Source of the DNA: Fusobacterium massiliense | Lineage (GTDB): Bacteria > Fusobacteriota > Fusobacteriia > Fusobacteriales > Fusobacteriaceae | Length of the DNA stretch: 64,000 bases | Direction: 5' to 3' | Assembly: GCF_900095705.1 (NCBI RefSeq) | Contig: NZ_LT608325.1 | Location: 62,001-126,000 of the forward strand | Made by a program: the position numbers and the translations under genes | The notes under the pieces: generated by a model | Database searches by the model: none | What the model was told of the DNA's origin: nothing | Seen by the model: the letters and a program-made list of their open reading frames with translations, nothing else | Shown here: positions 9,658 through 18,399 of the stretch, one piece after another | How the letters are laid out: the number at the start of each line of letters is the position of its first letter | Numbering within the stretch: the stretch's first letter is position 1

Positions 9658-10317
9658 ATGAGTTTTGGAAAGTTTTTAAAAGAAATAAGATTAAAAAATA
9701 AAGATAGTTTAAGAAGTCTAGCAGAAAAAATGGAACTACACTTTACTTTTATAGATAAGATAGAAAAAGGGACAGCTCCTATTTCAAAAACATTTATTGA
9801 AAAAATTGTAGATATTTATCCTGAAGAAAAATCAAAATTAAAAAAAGAATACTTGAAAGAAATATTACCAAAAATGTTTCAAAATGAAGATGCCGGAAAA
9901 GTTATAGAAAATGATAAGATTTTAAATTTGCCTGTTTATGGAAAAGCAAGTGCAGGAAGAGGATATATAAATATGGAAAGCCCTGACTATTATATGCCGG
10001 TATTAAAAGGGAATTTTTCTAAAAGAAGTTATTTTGTAGAAATAACAGGGAATAGTATGTATCCAACACTTGAAGATGGACAATTTGCTTTGGTTGACCC
10101 AGATAATCTTGAATATGTAAAAAATAAGATATATGTAATCACATATAATGATGAAACATATATAAAAAGATTAGAAGTTAAAGAAAAATTGGGAATTATA
10201 AGCTTAAAAAGTGACAATCCAGAATATGATGATATAGATATATCAGGAGATATGCAAGAATATTTTAGGGTCAATGGAAGAGTTGTGGAAGTAATCTCCA
10301 AGAAAAAATTATTGTAG
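9658..10317 (+). CDS. LexA/CI-like repressor: HTH plus S24 autoprotease
   Basis: 219-aa DNA-binding repressor. Residues 1-60 form an XRE-type helix-turn-helix (LRSLAEKMELHFTFIDKIEKG); residues 90-215 form an S24 peptidase domain. The likely nucleophile is Ser133 in GNSMYPTLEDG and the general base Lys170 in YIKRL, 37 residues apart as in LexA. A potential cleavage bond Ala99-Gly100 lies 34 residues before the serine, also as in LexA. So RecA-triggered or stress-triggered self-cleavage is plausible. The start at 9658 follows GGAGG; an in-frame TTG at 9646 overlaps it. It could be the cell's SOS-like regulator or a domesticated prophage CI; no phage genes are nearby. Confidence 0.85.
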   Translation: MSFGKFLKEIRLKNKDSLRSLAEKMELHFTFIDKIEKGTAPISKTFIEKIVDIYPEEKSKLKKEYLKEILPKMFQNEDAGKVIENDKILNLPVYGKASAGRGYINMESPDYYMPVLKGNFSKRSYFVEITGNSMYPTLEDGQFALVDPDNLEYVKNKIYVITYNDETYIKRLEVKEKLGIISLKSDNPEYDDIDISGDMQEYFRVNGRVVEVISKKKLL

Positions 10318-10330
10318 AAATAAAAAGCTA

Positions 10331-10359
10331 TTGCTATATGTGAAAAAATTTTATATAAT
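10331..10359 (+). promoter_or_regulatory. Promoter of the Asp23/AmaP/nusB operon
   Basis: TTGCTA, 17-bp spacer, TATAAT. A second TATAAT lies at 10370-10375. Confidence 0.55.
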
Positions 10360-10424
10360 TAAAATATACTATAATTATTGAGTTATAGTATGCTTATTTT
10401 TTGAAACAATATGGAGGTGTTTTT

Positions 10425-10793
10425 ATGTCAGAATTAGGAAATATAAGAATAGCAGATGATGTGGTAAAAACTATAGCAGCAAAGGCAGCAGCAGATGTTG
10501 AAGGTGTGTATAAATTAGCTGGTGGAGTTGTAGATGAAGTTAGCAAAATATTAGGAAAAAAAAGACCAACTAATGGTATAAAAGTTGAAGTTGGAGAAGT
10601 TGAATGCAGCATAGAAGTATATTTAGTTATAAAATATGGATACAGAATTCCTGAAGTTGCAGAAGAAGTTCAAAAAGCAGTTTTAGAAGAAGTTTCTAAA
10701 CTTAGTGGGTTAAAAGTTGTAGAAGTAAATGTCTATGTCCAAAATGTTAGAATCGAAGAAACTGTTGAAACATCAGAAGATTTTGAAGACTAA
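10425..10793 (+). CDS. Asp23/Gls24 family envelope stress protein
   Basis: 122-aa member of the DUF322/Asp23 family: the N-terminal pattern NIRIADDVVKTIAAKAAADVEG and the later KVVEVNVYVQNVRI are typical. In Gram-positives Asp23 binds the membrane through AmaP and responds to envelope stress; here the AmaP-like and DUF2273 partners are the next two genes. Start ATG at 10425 behind GGAGG. nusB closes the operon, the same order as in many clostridia. Confidence 0.88.
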   Translation: MSELGNIRIADDVVKTIAAKAAADVEGVYKLAGGVVDEVSKILGKKRPTNGIKVEVGEVECSIEVYLVIKYGYRIPEVAEEVQKAVLEEVSKLSGLKVVEVNVYVQNVRIEETVETSEDFED

Positions 10794-10808
10794 TTTTGGG
10801 TGGTGTAT

Positions 10809-11381
10809 ATGTTTAAAAAACTAATATTTCTTTTGGCTTGGCTAGGTATATTTTTAATATCTCTTGTTAGTATAAATTATATACTTTTACCTAATCAATT
10901 TATATTTGAAAATCCATTTTTGGATTTAAAAGAAATAACAGCTTTTGAATTTAAAATGGCTGTATTGGTTATTTCAACTATTTATATTTTTATATGTCTT
11001 ATTAAATTTTTCTCTATTTTTGAAAGAAAAAAAGACTATGAAAAAAAGACTGAAAATGGGACATTAAAAATTTCAAGAAACACTATCAATAATTATGTTG
11101 CAGATTTATTGAGAAGAGATGTTGATATAACTGGAATAAAAGTTAATAGTGAATTAAAAGGGAAAAAATTTTTAGTTTATATAAAATTTGAATTATTAGC
11201 TAAGTTGAATATAAGTGCTAAAATAGAAGAAGTCCAAGCTATGGTAAAAAAAGAATTAACAGAAAATGTTGGCGTTGATGTAAGCAAAGTGCTAGTAAAT
11301 ATATCTAAATTAGGTATTAAAGAGAAAGAAGTTGAAAAAGAAGTCAACAAACAATATAGTGATGTAGAGGAGAATATTTAG
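10809..11381 (+). CDS. amaP: AmaP-like membrane anchor of Asp23
   Basis: 190-aa protein with two N-terminal membrane segments (about residues 5-28 and 50-70) and a cytoplasmic C-terminal half. The latter has an Asp23-like fold pattern (NTINNYVADLLRRDVDITGIKV) and a charged tail. It would tether the Asp23 protein from the preceding gene to the inner membrane. Start taken at the ATG at 10809; in-frame GTG codons at 10800 and 10803 lie within the GGGTGGTG ribosome site. Confidence 0.75.
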   Translation: MFKKLIFLLAWLGIFLISLVSINYILLPNQFIFENPFLDLKEITAFEFKMAVLVISTIYIFICLIKFFSIFERKKDYEKKTENGTLKISRNTINNYVADLLRRDVDITGIKVNSELKGKKFLVYIKFELLAKLNISAKIEEVQAMVKKELTENVGVDVSKVLVNISKLGIKEKEVEKEVNKQYSDVEENI

Positions 11382-11606
11382 ATGCCAGACAATATTTTAG
11401 AAATTTTAATTGAAAAAATTATTAATAATTGGAAAAAAGTTTATGGAACTATTCTGGGATTTATAGTAGGACTTACTGTTGTTAGCTACGGTTTATTCAA
11501 GGCTATCATCATATTTGCTTTTGCTTTTATTGGGTATAAATTAGCAGACTCAAATTTTGTAAAAAGAGTAAAAAAAGCTATTATAAATAGGCTGAAAGAG
11601 GATTAA
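11382..11606 (+). CDS. DUF2273-like small membrane protein
   Basis: 74 aa, with a central hydrophobic stretch (GTILGFIVGLTVVSYGLF and a second segment) flanked by basic ends. Size, position between an AmaP-like gene and nusB, and the TILGFIVGL pattern fit DUF2273 proteins of Asp23 operons. It starts on the base after the amaP stop. Role unknown, presumably part of the envelope Asp23 complex. Confidence 0.7.
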   Translation: MPDNILEILIEKIINNWKKVYGTILGFIVGLTVVSYGLFKAIIIFAFAFIGYKLADSNFVKRVKKAIINRLKED

Positions 11607-11609
11607 TTG

Positions 11610-12071
11610 ATGAGTGAGAATTTTGATGAAGTAGAAAGAAAGCCAAAGAGTGGAAGAAGACTAGTTAGAGATGAACTTTTTAAAATTATTTTTGAAGTTG
11701 AAGCTGATGAAAATTCGAAAGAAAGAATTAAAGTTATTTATGACCAATATATAGTTAGAGATGAGGAACTTAGACCTAAATTAAATGGAGAAGAATTAGC
11801 TTTTATAGAAAAATATATAAATGGAATACAAGAAAAAAATGAAAAAATTGAAAAAATTATTTCAGAAAATATGGAGAACTGGAGCTTAGATAGGATAGGA
11901 CTAGTAGAGAGAACTCTATTAAAAATATCAGTTTATGAATTGTTAGAAGAAGATGTACCAACAGAAATTTCTGTGAATGAAGCTGTGGAATTAGCAAAAG
12001 AGTACGGAGACACTAAAGCATATGAATTTGTAAATGGAGTCCTAGCAAAAGTTATTAAAGCAGAAAAATAA
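11610..12071 (+). CDS. nusB: Transcription antitermination protein NusB
   Basis: 153-aa all-helical RNA-binding factor that, with NusE (S10), binds boxA RNA and supports rRNA antitermination. Signature features: RRLVRDELFKIIFEVE at the N terminus and ISVYELLEEDVPTEISVNEAVELAKEYGDTKAYEFVNGVL at the C terminus, described here by its hallmark VNEAVELAK. Start ATG at 11610; a TTG lies directly before it at 11607. Followed by a terminator. Confidence 0.93.
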   Translation: MSENFDEVERKPKSGRRLVRDELFKIIFEVEADENSKERIKVIYDQYIVRDEELRPKLNGEELAFIEKYINGIQEKNEKIEKIISENMENWSLDRIGLVERTLLKISVYELLEEDVPTEISVNEAVELAKEYGDTKAYEFVNGVLAKVIKAEK

Positions 12072-12097
12072 AAGGAACTATTTACTAGTTCCTTTTT
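12071..12097 (+). terminator. Terminator of the Asp23-nusB operon
   Basis: Stem AAAGGAACTA/TAGTTCCTTT with a 5-nt loop and a T run. Confidence 0.85.
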
Positions 12098-12103
12098 CTA
12101 CTT

Positions 12104-12219
12104 TATAGGAAAGTATAAAATTAAATAATGAAAATCAGTATCTGATGTCCGTATTAGTTTAAAGATCCTATGTTCATTGAGCTCGGAGAACTCATACGGC
12201 TGTCAAGAGACTTTATTCA
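12104..12219 (+). repeat. Dispersed hairpin element, copy 4 (type 1, diverged)
   Basis: Shell end TATAGGAAAGTATAAAA, core 12137-12212 with several substitutions (GTATCTGATGTCC on the left arm). The right end touches the stop codon of the small gene at 12220. Confidence 0.88.
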
Positions 12220-12345
12220 TTAAAATGTTTTATTTAAAATACCGATACTAGCAAGAATAGTTGCAGTAGTAATCAATTTTTTAGTTATTTTTCTTTCTAA
12301 AATTCTATTAAAATCGTCTCTCTTGAAGTTTCTACATGTATTCAT
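12220..12345 (-). CDS. Small protein, 41 aa, with hydrophobic C-terminal segment
   Basis: Not recognised. The product begins MNTCRNFKRDDF, is strongly basic in its first half (ILERKITKK) and has a short hydrophobic stretch LITTATILASIGIL before the end. That amphipathic design fits a small membrane peptide. GAAAGAGG lies just ahead of the ATG. A fully consensus promoter (12379-12407) sits 34 bp before the start, overlapping the end of mntP. It could be a type I toxin-like or regulatory peptide, but no antisense RNA promoter was identified. Confidence 0.55.
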   Translation of the reverse strand: MNTCRNFKRDDFNRILERKITKKLITTATILASIGILNKTF

Positions 12346-12378
12346 AGTATTACCTCTTTCTAATTTTATAATAAAATT

Positions 12379-12407
12379 ATTATATAGTTAAATAGTTTTA
12401 TTGTCAA
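12379..12407 (-). promoter_or_regulatory. Consensus promoter of the 41-aa small gene
   Basis: On the minus strand a perfect TTGACA, 17-bp spacer and a perfect TATAAT, immediately after the mntP stop codon. Confidence 0.8.
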
Positions 12408-12415
12408 TATAAATA

Positions 12416-12967
12416 TTAAACTATAGTTTTTATAGCAATAAATAAAAGTAAGAAAGCACCAATAAAATGAGATTTATTTCCTAAGAAATCCCCTGTTTTA
12501 TTACCTAATATAAAACCAATACCAGATATAATAAAAGTTATAATTCCAATTTCGATTGTATACAGAAGAGTTTGATGAAAGGGTAAAATAGCAAGAGTCA
12601 ATCCTACAAGTAATGAATCAAGACTAGTTGCAATTCCCATGATGAAAAGTGTTTTAAAATCTAATGTGTTTTCATCGTATTTCATATCTTCTCCTTTAAA
12701 AGCTTCTTTTAACATCATAAGCCCTAAAAATAAGAAAATAAAAAAGGAAATGTATTTTGAATAGGTAGAAATATAGTAGATAAATAAATTTCCAGAAATA
12801 GAACCTATTAAAGCCATTAAAAATTGAAAAAGTCCAAAAGTTATAGATATTTTAAAAAAATTAATTTTTTTATTTGAATTTATTGAAGCAATACCTTGAT
12901 AAATAGCAAGAGACATTGCGTCCATTGCAAGAGCAAGTGCTGTCATAAAAAGATTAAAAGCAGTCAT
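12416..12967 (-). CDS. mntP: Manganese efflux pump MntP
   Basis: 183-aa inner-membrane exporter with six predicted helices. The two DUF204 half-repeats each carry the acidic motif: ALALAMDAMSLAI in helix 1 and GIATSLDSLLVG in helix 4. It exports Mn2+ and limits manganese toxicity. Start at 12967 behind GGAGG; an upstream in-frame TTG at 12979 belongs to that site. Unlike many mntP genes, no yybP-ykoY riboswitch fits in the 72 bp to the divergent comM; that RNA is found here ahead of the ATPase at 31411 instead. Confidence 0.88.
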   Translation of the reverse strand: MTAFNLFMTALALAMDAMSLAIYQGIASINSNKKINFFKISITFGLFQFLMALIGSISGNLFIYYISTYSKYISFFIFLFLGLMMLKEAFKGEDMKYDENTLDFKTLFIMGIATSLDSLLVGLTLAILPFHQTLLYTIEIGIITFIISGIGFILGNKTGDFLGNKSHFIGAFLLLFIAIKTIV

Positions 12968-13039
12968 TTTATCCTCCAAAAAATATAGTCATTTATTTTA
13001 ACATTTTCTATAAAAAAAGTAAATAATAGGAGTTGAATT

Positions 13040-14536
13040 ATGAATAAAAAAATTTTCAGCAGTAGTTATTTAGGTTTAGAGACATATTTAGTTGAAGTAG
13101 AGATAGATATTTCAAGGGGTTTACCTATGTTTTCAATTGTTGGAATGGGAGATACAGCTATCTTAGAAAGTAAATTCAGAGTAAAAGCAGCATTAAAAAA
13201 TTCAGATTACGATATTACACCACAGAAAATTGTAGTTAATTTATCTCCGGCAGGCATAAAAAAAGAAGGAGCTCAGTTTGATTTAGCTATTGCTATTGGA
13301 ATAATATTAACTATGAAGCTTTTAAAAGATACAAATAAAATTATAGAAAATTATATCTTTGTTGGAGAACTTTCTCTTGATGGAGCAGTAAAGGGAGTTA
13401 ATGGTGTTATAAATAGTGTTATTCTTGCAAAAGAAAAGAAATTTAAGGGAGTAATTATACCTTGGGAAAATAGAAATGAAGCAAGTCTTATAGATGGAGT
13501 TGAAATAGTTCCTGTAAAACATATTTCAGATGTAGTTAATTTCATGAATACTGGAGAGAAATTAGAGTTTGAAAAAATACAAGAAGATAAATATGATGAT
13601 GATATATTAGATTTTTCAGATGTTAAAGGTCAATATTTAGCAAAAAGAGCTATGGAAATAGCAGCTGCAGGGGGTCATAATATATTGTTAATAGGAAGTC
13701 CTGGCTCTGGAAAATCAATGCTTGCTAAAAGAATGATAGGTATACTTCCTGAGATGGAAGAAGATGAAATTATAGAGAGTACTAAAATACATAGTATAGC
13801 AGGGGAATTGAATGAAAAAAAACCTATAATTTCTAAAAGACCAGTAAGAATGCCACATCATAGTACAACACTTGCTGCTATGGTTGGTGGAGGTAAGAAA
13901 ATTCTACCCGGTGAAATAAGTTTGGCTAGTGGTGGAATTTTAATTTTAGATGAAATGAGTGAATTTAATCGTTCTGTATTAGAAGCATTAAGACAACCTC
14001 TTGAAGATGGAATAGTTAGTATAACTAGAGCTATGTATAGAGTGGAATTTAAAACTAATTTCTTATTGGTAGCAACTTCAAATCCTTGTCCTTGTGGTAT
14101 GTATTTTGAAGATAATTGTAAGTGTTCAAGTTATGAAGTTGAAAAGTATATGAAAAAATTATCTGGGCCGATATTGGATAGAATAGATTTAGTAATAGAA
14201 ATAAAAAGGCTAAGTGAAGATGAACTTGTTAATTCGAAAATTGAAGAAAAAAGCAAGGATATAAAAGCAAGAGTAATTAAGGCAAGAGAAATACAAAGAA
14301 AAAGATATGGTGAAAATAAAGTAAATGCAAAGATTAATCAATATGAATTAAAAAAATATTGTGCTATTGATGAAGAAGATAAAAAGTTTTTAGTTACAGT
14401 TTTAGAAAAATTGAAAGTATCAGCAAGAAGTTTTGATAAGATTCTAAAAATAGCAAGAACTATTGCAGATTTAAATGGAGAAGAAAATATAAATAGAAAA
14501 CATTTGATGGAAGCAATTTCTTTCAGAAGAAAATAA
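13040..14536 (+). CDS. comM: YifB/ComM-family AAA+ ATPase (Mg-chelatase-like)
   Basis: 498 aa. The N-terminal Lon-like fold (ISRGLPMFSIVGMGDTA, VVNLSPAGIKKEG) is followed by an AAA+ module with Walker A GSPGSGKSM near residue 220 and Walker B LILDEMSEF near residue 312. A C-terminal Mg-chelatase-type subdomain and a CPCG...CKC cysteine cluster (about residues 354-366) follow. ComM-type proteins act as hexameric helicases promoting branch migration in natural transformation. It heads a long operon that also contains a PilT-like ATPase and a ComEA-like HhH protein. Confidence 0.88.
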   Translation: MNKKIFSSSYLGLETYLVEVEIDISRGLPMFSIVGMGDTAILESKFRVKAALKNSDYDITPQKIVVNLSPAGIKKEGAQFDLAIAIGIILTMKLLKDTNKIIENYIFVGELSLDGAVKGVNGVINSVILAKEKKFKGVIIPWENRNEASLIDGVEIVPVKHISDVVNFMNTGEKLEFEKIQEDKYDDDILDFSDVKGQYLAKRAMEIAAAGGHNILLIGSPGSGKSMLAKRMIGILPEMEEDEIIESTKIHSIAGELNEKKPIISKRPVRMPHHSTTLAAMVGGGKKILPGEISLASGGILILDEMSEFNRSVLEALRQPLEDGIVSITRAMYRVEFKTNFLLVATSNPCPCGMYFEDNCKCSSYEVEKYMKKLSGPILDRIDLVIEIKRLSEDELVNSKIEEKSKDIKARVIKAREIQRKRYGENKVNAKINQYELKKYCAIDEEDKKFLVTVLEKLKVSARSFDKILKIARTIADLNGEENINRKHLMEAISFRRK

Positions 14537-14563
14537 AAAAATATGATAAAATAGGGGTGTATT

Positions 14564-15568
14564 ATGTTTGATGAAATTTTAACTTATGGAAGAGGAATAG
14601 GAGCATCAGATATTCATATTTTAGAAAACGAAAAAATTTATTTTAGGGTAAAAGGAGAGTTGATTTCTTCAGATAAATTTAAAAATGATATCTTAAAAGA
14701 CATTGATATTTGGAGTATTTTCCATAATGAAATTCTCTATAATATAGGTGTCAATAAAAATAATCATTTAAGTACAGATAAAAAAGAATATGTAGATAAG
14801 GACTTTGCTTATACTGACAAAAATAATAATAGATACAGAGTTAGTATTTTTGAATCTATGAGAAAAATAGGCTTGGTAATTAGAATAATTAATAATAAGC
14901 CTGTAAATTTAGAAGAAAATTTTATAAATAAAGTTTTAGATGAGGAAATATTAAATTTAAAAGATGGATTAGTTTTGGTGACAGGAATTACTGGGAGTGG
15001 GAAATCCACAACACTTGCAAATATTATAGAAAAATTTAATGAAAAGTATAGTTATAAAATTTTAACTATTGAAGACCCTGTAGAGTATGTATATAAAAAT
15101 AAAAAATCTATAATTATTCAAAGAGAAATAGGAGAAGATACAGAAAGTTTTAGAAAAGCTTTAAAAAGCTCATTAAGACAAGATCCAGATATTGTGATGG
15201 TTGGAGAAATTAGAGATGAAGAAAGTTTGTCAGCCGTATTGACATTGGCAGAAACAGGACACTTAGTTTTTTCAACTTTACATACTATGAATACAGTTGA
15301 AAGTATAAATAGAATGTTATCTATGGTGGCAGAAGATAAGAGAACTTATGTAAAAGAACAGTTATCATCTGTGCTTAGATTTATTTTTTCACAAGAATTA
15401 ATAAATAAAAATAATAAAGTAGTACCAATTTTTGAAATATTAAATAATACTAAGGCTATATCAAATTTGATATTGACCAATAAATTTAATCAAATTTCAG
15501 TTTTAATTGAAAGTGGAATTGAAAATAATATGATAACAAAAGAAAAATATAAGAAATTACTAGAATGA
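14564..15568 (+). CDS. pilT: PilT-like type IV pilus / secretion ATPase
   Basis: 334-aa GSPII-E/PilT-family ATPase that would power pilus retraction or DNA uptake at the inner-membrane base. Walker A TGITGSGKST near residue 143, the Asp box IEDPVEYVY, Walker B DPDIVMVGEIRD and the His box ETGHLVFSTLHT are all present. Short length and lack of an N-terminal PilB extension favour PilT. Its stop overlaps the next start as ATGA. Confidence 0.83.
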   Translation: MFDEILTYGRGIGASDIHILENEKIYFRVKGELISSDKFKNDILKDIDIWSIFHNEILYNIGVNKNNHLSTDKKEYVDKDFAYTDKNNNRYRVSIFESMRKIGLVIRIINNKPVNLEENFINKVLDEEILNLKDGLVLVTGITGSGKSTTLANIIEKFNEKYSYKILTIEDPVEYVYKNKKSIIIQREIGEDTESFRKALKSSLRQDPDIVMVGEIRDEESLSAVLTLAETGHLVFSTLHTMNTVESINRMLSMVAEDKRTYVKEQLSSVLRFIFSQELINKNNKVVPIFEILNNTKAISNLILTNKFNQISVLIESGIENNMITKEKYKKLLE

Positions 15569-16986
15569 GAGGAAGAAATTTGTTAATAAAATCAAATAAA
15601 GAATTAAATGCCAGAAGTATTGAAGAGTTTTCTCGAATAATGCTTCCCACTTTATTAAATGAAGAGATAATTTTTGAAGTGTATGAAACTAAAGAAATTA
15701 TAAAAATAGAAACAAAAATAGAAAAATTAAATAAAAAAATAGAATTTGAATATAAAAATTTAGGAAGCAAAATCGAAGACCAAGTTCTCACAATGGCAAA
15801 GATAAGTCTTTTAAAATTGATGGAAGTTAAATATACTTGGGGCTCTTTGATGGGAGTAAGGCCAACGAAAGTATTAAGAAGGTTACTTGTAAATTCTTGT
15901 ACTTATGATGAAGCTAGAGAAATATTAAAAAATTTTTATATGGTAACACATAAAAAAATAGATTTAATGGAGACAGTTGTAAAAAAAGAAATAGAGCTAA
16001 TGGATAAAAAATATATAAATTTATATGTAGGGATTCCTTTTTGTCCAACTAAGTGTAAGTATTGTTCTTTTGCTTCATATGAAATAAATGGCGGAGTTGG
16101 AAGATTTTACGATGATTTTGTTTTAGCTTTATTAAAAGAAATAGAAATTGTGGGGAAATATTTAAAAACATATGATAAAAAAATATCCTCTATCTATTTT
16201 GGTGGAGGGACACCAAGCACTTTAAATGAAAAAGATTTAGATTTAGTGTTAAAAACATTTATAGAAAATATAGATATGTCAACAGTTAAGGAGTTTACAT
16301 TTGAAGCAGGGAGAGAAGATTCTCTTAACATTGATAAATTAAGAATATTGAAAAAATATTCTGTAGATAGAATTAGTTTAAATCCACAATCTTTTAATTT
16401 AGATACTTTGAAAAGAGTAAATAGAAAGTTTAATAGAGAAAACTTTGATTTAATTTATAAAGAAGCTAAAAAATTAAACTTTATAGTAAATATGGATTTC
16501 ATAATCGGTTTACCAGAAGAAACAACTGAGGAAATTATTGCAACAGTAGAAGAAATTAAAAAGTATGATATAGATAACTTAACTATCCATTGTTTGTCAT
16601 TTAAAAGAGCTTCAAAATTATTTAAGGAAAGTCAGGATAGAGAAAATATAGATAGAGCTTTAATTGAAGAAAAAATAGAAGAAATAGTGAAAGAAAAAAA
16701 TATGAAACCTTACTATATGTATAGACAAAAAAATATAATAGAGTGGGGAGAAAATATAGGATATTCTAAAGAGGGTAAAGAATCTATATTTAATATTGAA
16801 ATGATTGAGGAAAACCAAAATACAATGGCTTTAGGTGGTGGAGGAATAAGTAAAGTTGTGGTTGAAGAAAGAAATGGTATAGACTATATTGAGAGATATG
16901 TAAACCCAAAAGACCCAGCTTTATATATAAGAGAACTGGATAAGAGATGTAGTGAGAAAATAGAGATGTTTGAGAAATATAAATAG
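15565..16986 (+). CDS. hemZ: Radical SAM HemZ/HemN-like protein
   Basis: 473-aa radical SAM enzyme. The cluster motif CPTKCKYC lies near residue 157, preceded by an N-terminal domain of about 150 residues, as in HemZ-type oxygen-independent coproporphyrinogen dehydrogenases. The motifs YFGGGTPS and FEAGREDSLN follow, the latter characteristic of the HemZ branch. The likely reaction is oxidation of coproporphyrinogen III or a related tetrapyrrole; some members of this superfamily are heme chaperones (HemW) instead. Starts inside the pilT stop codon. Confidence 0.78.
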   Translation: MRGRNLLIKSNKELNARSIEEFSRIMLPTLLNEEIIFEVYETKEIIKIETKIEKLNKKIEFEYKNLGSKIEDQVLTMAKISLLKLMEVKYTWGSLMGVRPTKVLRRLLVNSCTYDEAREILKNFYMVTHKKIDLMETVVKKEIELMDKKYINLYVGIPFCPTKCKYCSFASYEINGGVGRFYDDFVLALLKEIEIVGKYLKTYDKKISSIYFGGGTPSTLNEKDLDLVLKTFIENIDMSTVKEFTFEAGREDSLNIDKLRILKKYSVDRISLNPQSFNLDTLKRVNRKFNRENFDLIYKEAKKLNFIVNMDFIIGLPEETTEEIIATVEEIKKYDIDNLTIHCLSFKRASKLFKESQDRENIDRALIEEKIEEIVKEKNMKPYYMYRQKNIIEWGENIGYSKEGKESIFNIEMIEENQNTMALGGGGISKVVVEERNGIDYIERYVNPKDPALYIRELDKRCSEKIEMFEKYK

Positions 16987-16997
16987 GGAGAGAAAAA

Positions 16998-17519
16998 ATG
17001 AAAAAAATAATAGGGATTTTAGTGTTTACTATAACATTTTTTAATTTGTATGCAACTCCGGAAGATTTATCAAAAGATGACTATAAATTAATAATGAGCT
17101 CTCAAGATATGAGAAAGGATAAGGAGGAACATTTAGATATAAATAAAGCAACAAAACAAGAAATGTTATCTCGTGGTGTAGCTAGTAGCTATGTTAATAA
17201 AATTCTAGAATATAGAGAAATAACCGGTGGATTTGAAAAAATAGAGAATTTGAAAGATATAAAAGGAATAGGACAAGCAACTTATGAAAAATTAAAAAAA
17301 TTTTTTAAAGTTGCATCTGAACCTAAAAGAAAAGATTTAAGCATTAATACTGCTGATGACTTAACTCTAAAATATTTTGGATTTAGCAAAAAAGAAATAA
17401 AAGAATTAAGAAAATATTTGGATAAATATGATAGAATAAGTAATAATATAGAACTTAAAAAAGTTATAGATAAAAAGAAATATGAAAAATTAAAAGATAA
17501 TATTAATTACGGGGGATAG
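16998..17519 (+). CDS. Secreted helix-hairpin-helix protein (ComEA-like)
   Basis: 173 aa. An N-terminal signal peptide (about residues 1-20, MKKIIGILVFTITFFNLYAT) is followed by a helix-hairpin-helix region (LDINKATKQEML, ENLKDIKGIGQATYEKLKKF) of the ComEA type, and by a second weaker HhH-like half. ComEA proteins bind incoming DNA in the periplasm. The second domain and the company of comM and pilT support a role in DNA uptake, but that is inference. Located 12 bp after hemZ. Confidence 0.7.
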   Translation: MKKIIGILVFTITFFNLYATPEDLSKDDYKLIMSSQDMRKDKEEHLDINKATKQEMLSRGVASSYVNKILEYREITGGFEKIENLKDIKGIGQATYEKLKKFFKVASEPKRKDLSINTADDLTLKYFGFSKKEIKELRKYLDKYDRISNNIELKKVIDKKKYEKLKDNINYGG

Positions 17520-17520
17520 A

Positions 17521-18378
17521 ATGGCAAGATTAATAAGAGGAATAAGTAAAAATGCTAGATTTTTTATAACTGACACAACAGATGTAGTAAAAGAAGCTCA
17601 AAAAATTCATAACTATGATGATGTTTCTTTAGAAATATTTAGCAAGTTTTGTACTTTGGCTATACTTATGGGAGCAACTTTAAAAGGAGAAGATAAATTA
17701 ACAGTAAGAACTGATACAGAGGGATATATAGAAAATATAGTAGTTAGTACAGATTCAAGTGGAAGTATTAAGGGATATCTAGCAAATACAAATCAAGAAA
17801 ATGCTAATGAGCTAGGTCATGGAATGATGAGAATAATAAAAGATATGGGCTTAAAAGAACCATATATTGGTATAACAAATATAGATTATACAAAATTAGC
17901 TAATGATATTTGTTCATATTTTTATGACTCAGAACAAATACCAACTGTGATATCTTTTGCAAGTGATATAACAAATGAGGGTAAAGTTTTATGTGCTGGT
18001 GCTTTTATGGTTCAACTTCTACCAAATGCAGAGGAAGATTTTATAGATAAATTAGAAAGAAAAATTCAGGCAATAAGACCTATGAACGAACTTATGAAAG
18101 GTGGAATGAGCTTAGAGCAAATAGCTAATCTTTTGTATGATGACATGGAAACTGAAGATGACAGTTTAGTTGAAGACTATGAAATATTGGAAGAAAAAGA
18201 AGTAAAATATAGTTGTGATTGTAATTCAGATAGATTTTATAAAGGAATTATAACATTGGGAAAAGAAGAACTTACTAACATTTTTAAAGAAGAACCAGAA
18301 ATTCAAGCCGAATGTCAATTTTGTGGTAAAAAATATAAATTTAAGGAAGAAGATTTTACAGATATTTTAAAAAATTAA
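17521..18378 (+). CDS. hslO: Hsp33 redox-regulated chaperone
   Basis: 285-aa holdase activated by oxidation. The C-terminal zinc site is complete: CDC followed about 30 residues on by CQFC (CxC...CxxC). The N-terminal fold contains GMMRIIKDMGLKEPYIG. It begins one base after the previous stop. In an oxygen-sensitive anaerobe it would protect proteins during air exposure. Confidence 0.93.
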   Translation: MARLIRGISKNARFFITDTTDVVKEAQKIHNYDDVSLEIFSKFCTLAILMGATLKGEDKLTVRTDTEGYIENIVVSTDSSGSIKGYLANTNQENANELGHGMMRIIKDMGLKEPYIGITNIDYTKLANDICSYFYDSEQIPTVISFASDITNEGKVLCAGAFMVQLLPNAEEDFIDKLERKIQAIRPMNELMKGGMSLEQIANLLYDDMETEDDSLVEDYEILEEKEVKYSCDCNSDRFYKGIITLGKEELTNIFKEEPEIQAECQFCGKKYKFKEEDFTDILKN

Positions 18379-18399
18379 TAAAAACAGAAAAGAGGAAAA

